From NCBI RefSeq assembly GCF_900637955.1, contig NZ_LR134476.1, forward strand, positions 1,054,001 through 1,118,000: a stretch of DNA of 64,000 nt, given 5' to 3'. This stretch comes from Trueperella bialowiezensis. Lineage in GTDB: Bacteria; Actinomycetota; Actinomycetes; Actinomycetales; Actinomycetaceae. The notes beneath the pieces are model-generated. The model was given only the letters and a program-made list of their open reading frames with translations, was not told where the DNA came from and made no database searches. Below, piece by piece: positions 9,221 through 15,391 of this stretch; position 1 is the stretch's first letter; each line of letters opens with the position of its first letter. The position numbers were made by a program, and so were the translations under genes.

Positions 9221-9936
9221 CGGCTCACCATCCCGAGCGAGCGCAGCAGCGCCGAATCTTCTTTCACCTGATAGGTCTCCATCCACAACTCCGGCTTCAG
9301 CAGTTCATCCGGTTTTCCACAGGCTCGAACCGTTTCGTTGAGCATGACGAGCTCGTCGGAAATATCCACAGCCTGCGTGAGGTCGTGGGTGGACATGAGA
9401 ATCGCAACGCCGGAGCGTGCCAAACCGACAAACAGGTCCGACAGCACGTCCTGATTCGGATGATCCAAGCCAGTAAACGGCTCGTCCAGCAGCAGAATGT
9501 GCGGCTGCGGCGCGAGCGCACGGGCGATAATCACCCGCTGCTTTTGACCGCCAGACAGCTCGTTAATCGTTCGCTTGCGATAGTCGAACATGTCCACTTT
9601 GCGCAGCGCGCGGTACACGGCCTCCCAGTGATTGCCCCGACTCGGCCGCCAGCCGCGGATGAACGCCGTCGCAACAAGTTCTTCCACACTCATCGGGTAT
9701 CCCCAGTCCAGCTCCTGGCGCTGGGGAACGTAGCCGATCGGCCCCGAAGCCTCAATGGTTCCGGCACTGGCGGGGATGAGCCCCATGATGGCCCTCATCA
9801 GCGTGGTTTTGCCCGCGCCGTTCGGCCCGATGAGCCCCACGAGCTCACCGGGATTCACATGCACGTTCACCCCGCTGAGGATCTGGCGTCCGGATAGCCG
9901 CACGCCGAGATCCTGCACCGCTAGCGCTGAGTTCAC
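9217..9936 (-). CDS. ABC transporter ATP-binding protein of the anchored-repeat metal transporter
   Basis: A 239-residue cytoplasmic ATPase of the ZnuC/MntA type. Walker A (GPNGAGKTT), the LSGGQKQR signature, Walker B (ILLLDEPF) and the H-loop (MSTHDLT) are all present, so it should be active. It starts at GTG 9936, which overlaps the stop of the preceding surface-protein gene (GTGA), and it ends overlapping the permease ATG. The tight coupling with a TroA-like binding protein and an ABC-3 permease identifies the substrate class as a divalent metal, most likely zinc given the operator at 14409. Confidence 0.93.
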   Translation of the reverse strand: MNSALAVQDLGVRLSGRQILSGVNVHVNPGELVGLIGPNGAGKTTLMRAIMGLIPASAGTIEASGPIGYVPQRQELDWGYPMSVEELVATAFIRGWRPSRGNHWEAVYRALRKVDMFDYRKRTINELSGGQKQRVIIARALAPQPHILLLDEPFTGLDHPNQDVLSDLFVGLARSGVAILMSTHDLTQAVDISDELVMLNETVRACGKPDELLKPELWMETYQVKEDSALLRSLGMVSR

Positions 9937-10904
9937 TGAACACCACCCGTTTCGTGGTGGGAGTCGTTTCCGACGACAGCGCGCTCGGCAGCGTCACGCT
10001 GCTTGGCGCTACGGCTGCGCATGAGCGCCACGCCCGCTACCGCGCCCACAGCAAGAACCAGCAGACCAATACCGATGTAGAGCGGCACCGACGACGACTG
10101 GTCCAGCTCCGACGGTTCGGCCACGTCAGCCACCGTCTCCGGCAGGTTTTCCGTGCTCCACTTGGCTTCAAGCGCTGCTTGCGCGTCTGCGGCGTCGCCG
10201 ACGGCGAAACGCAAAATACGCGTATCTTCAACCGTGGTGCCATCAGCAAGTTTTGCTTGGGCGGTCAGCCGCATGAGGTGGATGCCCGGCTTGGTGAACA
10301 CCCAGTTGGAATGCGCGTGCGAGTTAGCCTCCACGTGAATCGGTTGCGCTGCCTCCGTGGTCGAGTTCCACAGCTGCTGCGGGCCCGTAAAGTTGCCGGC
10401 CTGGACGAACACGTGCATGTCGCCGTCGCCTTCATGCCCGCCATAGACGAGGGAAACCCCGCCCTCAATTTTCTCGATCAGTTCTGGATCCTGGGTGCTC
10501 CACCCCAACCAGACCACGTTGCGGATTTCGCTTTGCGGAACCACCCACACTTCGCCGTCGGCGTTAATAAAGTCGTAGTCCGGATCGTCCTTGGGCAGCT
10601 CGAGTTTCGCGGCGTCGGACACCCGGAAGACGACGTCGTCAAGCTGACGCCACACAGGTTCGATCGCGGTGTCATCGCGCGCCATGAGGGTGAACGTGCC
10701 GTCAATAAACTTCGGGCCGAGGTCAATATGGCCCGCGGAAATCTCTACGGGATTGCCAGGCTCCACAATGTTCTCGTCAGATTCCACCACTTGCGTGAGC
10801 GCGGGATCCGCCTGCTCCGGATCGTTTTGCGTGGCAGCAGCACCGGGCACCAACCCGAACGCGGCCAGCGCGAGCGCGATAAGACCTGTGGTTAACTTTT
10901 TCAT
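9933..10904 (-). CDS. Single-M-domain membrane-anchored surface protein
   Basis: A 323-residue protein with a signal peptide (MKKLTTGLIALALAAFGLVPGAAA), one choice-of-anchor M domain at about 45-245, and a C-terminal membrane helix (VPLYIGIGLLVLAVGAVAGVAL) with a basic, histidine-containing cytoplasmic tail. The domain shows AGHIDLG near its start, GEVWVVPQ in the middle, and NSHAHSNWVFTKPG near the end, in the standard order. It is the simplest copy in the operon and a useful reference for the permuted copies. The ATG overlaps the binding-protein stop (ATGA), and GGAGA lies just upstream. It probably sits at the membrane face as the receiver next to the transporter. Confidence 0.9.
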   Translation of the reverse strand: MKKLTTGLIALALAAFGLVPGAAATQNDPEQADPALTQVVESDENIVEPGNPVEISAGHIDLGPKFIDGTFTLMARDDTAIEPVWRQLDDVVFRVSDAAKLELPKDDPDYDFINADGEVWVVPQSEIRNVVWLGWSTQDPELIEKIEGGVSLVYGGHEGDGDMHVFVQAGNFTGPQQLWNSTTEAAQPIHVEANSHAHSNWVFTKPGIHLMRLTAQAKLADGTTVEDTRILRFAVGDAADAQAALEAKWSTENLPETVADVAEPSELDQSSSVPLYIGIGLLVLAVGAVAGVALMRSRSAKQRDAAERAVVGNDSHHETGGVQ

Positions 10905-12544
10905 TCATTTTCTCCTTGGGATACACCGGTTCCGTCTGCCACAACGGGAATCGCGGTGTGCTGGGCCGGATCCCATGCTGGTAATCCGGCTGGATCAAGA
11001 CAAGACTTCAGGGATCGCACGTTGTATTCGACCATCTGCTCGTACGTGGTCACATGCTGATCGAGCGTGTCCGAATAGATTGAACACACGTATTTACCGG
11101 TATCGTGAGCGATCGACACGAGCTCGCCCACATGTTTCATTGACGTCGGCTCTAAAAACACTCCGGCCGCTGGCGTAGACTGCAACGTTCGAGTCAAGTT
11201 GGTCAACTGCTGCACGGACGGTTCCAACGACGGGTTGGGGGCCACGAACCCAGCAATATCTAGGTCGTAGGCGCGTGCCAGGTAGCCGAACGAATCGTGT
11301 GCTGTGACGAGCGTGCGTTGACCGCGCGGGATCGAGCCGAGCACCATGCCCGCCCACGAATCGAGCGTCCGCAGGCGCTCAATATACGTATCGGCGTTTG
11401 CCGCATACGCGTTGGCGTTCGCCGGGTCCACCTTCGCCATCTCGTCCGCAATAACCTCCACGTAAGCGATCGCGTTGCCGACGTCGTGCCACAGGTGCGG
11501 ATCAACCTCACCATGCACGTGCCGGCCGAGCACGGCCTGCGCCAAGATCCACGCTTCTTCACCCGGATCACCCAGGAACTCCCAGCTGCGATCCGGCACC
11601 ACCGTGGTGGTCGTGTGCGGTACAGCGATCACCACGGACTGCGGATCCAGTGTCATCTGGTCGCCTTCCGGCGTGTCACCATACAGCGTCATCCCACCGT
11701 CGAGGTGGCCGGTGATGTCGAAGTGACCAGCGTCGATCACCCTTTTGCCGAGCGCATGCGGATCGACACCCACGGCGAACGTGATCGTCGCCTGCCCCAG
11801 CTCGCGGGACTCGCCGTCGGCGTCGGCGCCCTTCGCGTTGTACGCCGCGGTCATGTCCAGCTCGTAGACGCCCGGCTGGGTGAAGCCCCACGACATGTGC
11901 GTGTGTGCGTTCGTGGGAAGTTCGACGACGTCGGCCTCGTCGAAACCGTCGTAGCTCGCCATCCACGGGGTCGGCTGCCCGAACGTGCCCGTCGTAAACG
12001 CCGAAATCTCACCGGGCCCACGCGAATCCGTGGCCGCGATTGACACCGTCGAATCCGAAGCACGCCCATCGACGCGCAAGCCCAACCACACGGTGGATAG
12101 CGCCGCGTTTTCTACGAGCGGGATCTGGTAGCCGCCAAACTGGACGGCCTGCTCGCCGAGCGCCACGTGCGGGGCGCCGTCGGGCAGATTCGCGTCGATT
12201 GTGGAGATAAGCGAGCGTTCCTCCAGCATGAGCTGGTTCGAAAACGCGATGTCAGCATGAGTGATATCGCGCAACGTGGCCATCGACGGCTCGTACGTGT
12301 GCGGATCCGCACCAGGAGGTACCAGCGTGTGAATGTGTGCCTGCGGAGCAACATTACGCACTAGGTCAGCAATGATCGGGGTGGATGCCACGATGGTGGG
12401 CGCGGAGCCGCTGGCGCTGCCTGATGCAGCGCCAGCGCCACTCGCGGCACTCGTGACCGCGGGCTTGGCAATCACCATGCCCGATAATCCGATCGTTACT
12501 GCGGTGGCCACTGCGGCCAGTACCACCTGGCGGATCCGACTCAT
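10901..12544 (-). CDS. TroA/ZnuA-like metal-binding protein with an inserted, circularly permuted M domain
   Basis: A 547-residue exported binding protein. The N-lobe shows VASTPIIADLVRNVA and the first ligand loop PPGADPHTYEPS. The C-lobe shows VDPHLWHD, TAHDSFGYLA and IYSDTLDQ, the usual ligand positions of the cluster A-I family. Between the lobes (about 147-335) lies an M domain whose halves are in reverse order: the VWLG...GPG...HTHMSWGFTQPG...FAVG half comes first, then AGHFDI...FLGDPGEEAWIL. A signal helix near residue 10-30 (VVLAAVATAVTIGLSGMVI) shows no lipobox cysteine. The start is ATG 12544; a GTG directly before it at 12547 is equally possible. It corresponds, from memory, to TIGR03772. 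Confidence 0.88.
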   Translation of the reverse strand: MSRIRQVVLAAVATAVTIGLSGMVIAKPAVTSAASGAGAASGSASGSAPTIVASTPIIADLVRNVAPQAHIHTLVPPGADPHTYEPSMATLRDITHADIAFSNQLMLEERSLISTIDANLPDGAPHVALGEQAVQFGGYQIPLVENAALSTVWLGLRVDGRASDSTVSIAATDSRGPGEISAFTTGTFGQPTPWMASYDGFDEADVVELPTNAHTHMSWGFTQPGVYELDMTAAYNAKGADADGESRELGQATITFAVGVDPHALGKRVIDAGHFDITGHLDGGMTLYGDTPEGDQMTLDPQSVVIAVPHTTTTVVPDRSWEFLGDPGEEAWILAQAVLGRHVHGEVDPHLWHDVGNAIAYVEVIADEMAKVDPANANAYAANADTYIERLRTLDSWAGMVLGSIPRGQRTLVTAHDSFGYLARAYDLDIAGFVAPNPSLEPSVQQLTNLTRTLQSTPAAGVFLEPTSMKHVGELVSIAHDTGKYVCSIYSDTLDQHVTTYEQMVEYNVRSLKSCLDPAGLPAWDPAQHTAIPVVADGTGVSQGENE

Positions 12545-12550
12545 CACGCG

Positions 12551-14374
12551 CTATGCCACCGTTCTCGCGTTACGCCTACGCCTACGAATCACGAGCAGGC
12601 TGCCACCGGCAACAATCAGCACGACGGCCACCGTTGCCAAGCCAGCCACCGTGGAACCGGTGTGCGACAGCGGATCGCCAGAACCAGACGAACCGGCTAC
12701 CTTATGACCCTCAGCCTGCAGCTGTGCGATCTGTTCAGGAGACAGCTCGCAGTCCTCTCCAGACGGGGTCTTGCCCACGTATTCCACGATCGACTCGCCC
12801 TTAGCGTTGGTCGCTCCACCGAACCAGAAGCGACCAACCGGCTGACCCAAATTACCCGACTCGAAGACCGCGAGCGCACCCGGCCCGGTCACTCCGGTCA
12901 GCGTCCAGGTCACAGCACCAGTGGTGTTGCGTAGCAGGTCAGGATGCTGGGTATTAGCTCCCACCCACGGAACGTTCGGTTCCTGCGTGGCTTGAATCAT
13001 CCACACTTCCTGACCAGGAGACGCAATGAACTCGATACCGGCCGGAGCCTTCTTCTTTGCGGCATTGCCCAGCCCGAACGTCAGGCTCGCCGGACTAACC
13101 CAGCGCGCCGGCGAGTGGCGGTCATCCTTGATGAGCATTTGGATGCCGTTCGCAGTCGCCGTCGTACCAATATCGAAATGGCCGGAGTTCGCATTACCCG
13201 AACCGCCGACGATGAAGGTCAGCGTGCCATTCGTGCTCACGGTTCTCCCGGACTTCAGCTTCGCGGTTTGCGTGAGCGAGACCTTGTACGTGCCAGGCGC
13301 GGTGAACACCCAATTCGGGTGAACGTGCGTGTTGGCCGGAACAGTGTAGGAATCGCCAACCTTCGTGGTCACGCCACCTGATGCACCCTCGCGAACCACA
13401 GGGGTGGGGATACACGGTTCGATTTCCCCGTTGTTACCGCCACCGCCGCCTTGGCCGCCACCTTGGCCGCCTCCGCCGCCTTGCTGTTGCTGTTGTTGCT
13501 GTTGTTGCTGGCGTTGCTGCTGGTTGCCCGGTGGCGGTGGGGGCGTGTTTGACTGGTTCGTTTCGTTCTGGGTGATCTCTGGCTTAACAGTGTTCGCCTT
13601 CGCCGTGTGCTCGTCGATTGCCTGCTGGCCGACAGCGAACGTGTACGTGGCCGGATCAGACACGAGCGTGCCGCGCGGAGTCTCTGATTCCGCGCGCACT
13701 CTCAGCGTGTACGTGCCCGGCTTGGTGAACAGCCAGTTGCCGTGCTGATGCGCAGGCTCGATATGCGTGTTCACGGTACCTGCGACCATCTTGTAGGCAC
13801 CGTTATCCAAGATCGGTTGGATGCCGGCAAAACTCTGCTGCCACACGAAGATGTCACCCGGGCCCTCAACAGCTTCGGTGATGAAACGAGTCTTAGTCGC
13901 ATCGATCTCACCGAGTTTGGTGGAATCCCATCCCGGCCACAGCAGGTTGTAATCCTGCGTTTGCGGCAGGAAGTATCCTGACGCTCCGATCTCCGGAAGC
14001 TTCGCGGTTTCGCTCTGTGACGCCGCATCCAGCACGCCGAACACGATCCGATCCGGGTTGTGATAGGTCACGTACCCGAGCGGATCGGTCACGTCTTCTT
14101 TAGACACGAGCGAGATCGTCGGCCCGTTGGGGACCGCGGTCACGGCGTCGGTGTGACCCTTGGTCAAAATGACCGTGGGCCTGTCCTGTGAATCTTCTGA
14201 GGTAGCTGCCGCTGGAAGTGCGGCAGAAAAGACCGCCGCGAACATGGCAATCAAGGCCACGAATCCGGCGAGCAGTCGATGTGCGCGGGCACCGCTCGTA
14301 CTAGCGGCCGCGCCTGTGTAAGTTGCTACGGCGGTGCGAGGCCTCAGGCCCCCACCTTCTCGAATAGTTTTCAT
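12551..14374 (-). CDS. Surface protein with two M domains, polyglutamine linker and sortase-like tail
   Basis: A 607-residue protein and the first gene of the Zur-boxed operon. A long signal peptide ends near AAAT-SEDSQ. M domain 1 (about 60-260) is in standard order (KGHTDAV ... LPQ ... LLWPGWD ... GPGDIFVW ... PAHQHGNWLFTKPG). A linker follows with ten consecutive glutamines and Gly-rich repeats. M domain 2 (about 325-520) begins with the NTHVHPNWVFTAPG half and continues to NSGHFDIG, VWMIQATQ and GPGALAVFE, so it is permuted. The C-terminus is LSHTG, a hydrophobic helix and five arginines, like a sortase signal with Ser in place of Pro. ATG 14374 follows AAGGA; an upstream TTG at 14398 is less likely. 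Cysteines in IEPCIP and EDCELS may form a disulfide. Confidence 0.88.
   Translation of the reverse strand: MKTIREGGGLRPRTAVATYTGAAASTSGARAHRLLAGFVALIAMFAAVFSAALPAAATSEDSQDRPTVILTKGHTDAVTAVPNGPTISLVSKEDVTDPLGYVTYHNPDRIVFGVLDAASQSETAKLPEIGASGYFLPQTQDYNLLWPGWDSTKLGEIDATKTRFITEAVEGPGDIFVWQQSFAGIQPILDNGAYKMVAGTVNTHIEPAHQHGNWLFTKPGTYTLRVRAESETPRGTLVSDPATYTFAVGQQAIDEHTAKANTVKPEITQNETNQSNTPPPPPGNQQQRQQQQQQQQQQGGGGGQGGGQGGGGGNNGEIEPCIPTPVVREGASGGVTTKVGDSYTVPANTHVHPNWVFTAPGTYKVSLTQTAKLKSGRTVSTNGTLTFIVGGSGNANSGHFDIGTTATANGIQMLIKDDRHSPARWVSPASLTFGLGNAAKKKAPAGIEFIASPGQEVWMIQATQEPNVPWVGANTQHPDLLRNTTGAVTWTLTGVTGPGALAVFESGNLGQPVGRFWFGGATNAKGESIVEYVGKTPSGEDCELSPEQIAQLQAEGHKVAGSSGSGDPLSHTGSTVAGLATVAVVLIVAGGSLLVIRRRRRNARTVA
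13481..13522 (-). repeat. CAG/CAA microsatellite encoding a polyglutamine run
   Basis: An uninterrupted mixture of CAG/CAA codons (CTG/TTG on the plus strand) gives ten glutamines, then one arginine and three more glutamines, inside the linker of the first surface protein of the operon. Such runs slip easily in replication, in steps of three that keep the frame. Confidence 0.85.
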
Positions 14375-14408
14375 GGCATTCCTTGTGTGTAACGACAACC
14401 TCCCTACA

Positions 14409-14423
14409 TGATAATGATTCTCA
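14409..14423 (-). promoter_or_regulatory. Zur-type operator of the anchored-repeat metal operon
   Basis: On the minus strand it reads TGAGAATCATTATCA, 13 of 15 matches to the TGAAAATCATTTTCA core of actinobacterial Zur boxes and an imperfect palindrome. It lies about 35-50 bases before the ATG of the first gene, where binding would block the promoter. Fur-family sites overlap in sequence, so Fur cannot be excluded, but the metal transporter downstream favours Zur. The divergent HD-domain gene starts about 120 bp away and might share control. Confidence 0.7.
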
Positions 14424-14545
14424 TTCCATTTTTAAAGCCGGTCTCACTCCCCAACTGTGAATTGCCGCACGCCAAGCACGCCACGCCACACCCGTCTAAG
14501 CTGGGAAAGGAGTCCACCACCGCCTGCGTCAACGAAAGGTCAGCC

Positions 14546-15223
14546 ATGGCACCGACCGCCGCCTCACTCCTGCCCGCCACACAAGAACTTCTCCGCGCCC
14601 ACCTCGAGGCCACCAGTGCACCCCGCCCTGCCGTGCGTTACCGCTTCGAGCACAGCCTGCGCGTGGCCCGGCTCGGCCGCGTCGTCGCCGAACGCTCACA
14701 CCTTGACCCGGACATGCTTCAGCTTGGCTGCCTCCTCCACGACATCGGAAAGTACGACGCGCAAGTGCCGGTGGATCATGGCCGGGCGGGCGCCGTCGTC
14801 GTCAACTCCTGGTTCGACAGCCAAGGCTTCCACGGATCGGCCGCCGATGAAATCGTCCAAGGAATCGCCATGCACGTGGACGGCCAGTTCAACCCGCGTA
14901 CCGACGGCGAGGGCACAGACCGCGCTGCCTCCGGAGAGCCCTACCTCACCTTCACCCGCAATCCCGGCCCGGTGGCCACGTCGATCGGCGACTGCGATAA
15001 CCTCGATCGGTTTAGCGCCTACCGAATCGCCGACACCCTCCACTACGTGCGATTCATGGACAAATCCACCGCCGAGCAGCGCGAATTTATTAAGGACTAC
15101 CTGTTCAACCTGAGCGGACTCTACGATTACGAATGCACCACCGAGGCCGCGCAACAGATGTGGATCGACCGGCTCGATTTCCAGCAGGAATACTTCACCC
15201 GCCTGCTGGCCGACGTCGGCTAA
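14546..15223 (+). CDS. HD-domain phosphohydrolase-like protein
   Basis: A 225-residue cytoplasmic protein of the HD superfamily of metal-dependent phosphohydrolases. The metal-binding pattern is visible: H36 (FEHSLRVARLGR), H65-D66 (LLHDIGKYD), H78 (VDHGRAG), a histidine in GIAMHVDG, and a later aspartate in GDCDNLDRFS. This is close to the YqeK/HDIG group, but I cannot tell nucleotide from dinucleotide substrates. ATG 14546 is used because AAAGG lies about eight bases upstream; no other plausible in-frame start lies between 14411 and 14546. It is transcribed divergently from the metal operon, and the Zur-type operator lies in the shared upstream region. Confidence 0.8.
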   Translation: MAPTAASLLPATQELLRAHLEATSAPRPAVRYRFEHSLRVARLGRVVAERSHLDPDMLQLGCLLHDIGKYDAQVPVDHGRAGAVVVNSWFDSQGFHGSAADEIVQGIAMHVDGQFNPRTDGEGTDRAASGEPYLTFTRNPGPVATSIGDCDNLDRFSAYRIADTLHYVRFMDKSTAEQREFIKDYLFNLSGLYDYECTTEAAQQMWIDRLDFQQEYFTRLLADVG

Positions 15224-15391
15224 CAGGGCGATCTAAGTCTTTGCTGTCACTATGGGCAGGTTTTCCCTAAATCGCACCCCAATGCCGTTTTCCCGCCTGT
15301 GTTTAGGAAACTGACGGAAACCCGGCCACATTTTCCAAGGTGCCTGTCAGAATTGAGACGTAAGACACCGACGTCTTCAGGAAAGGAACCG

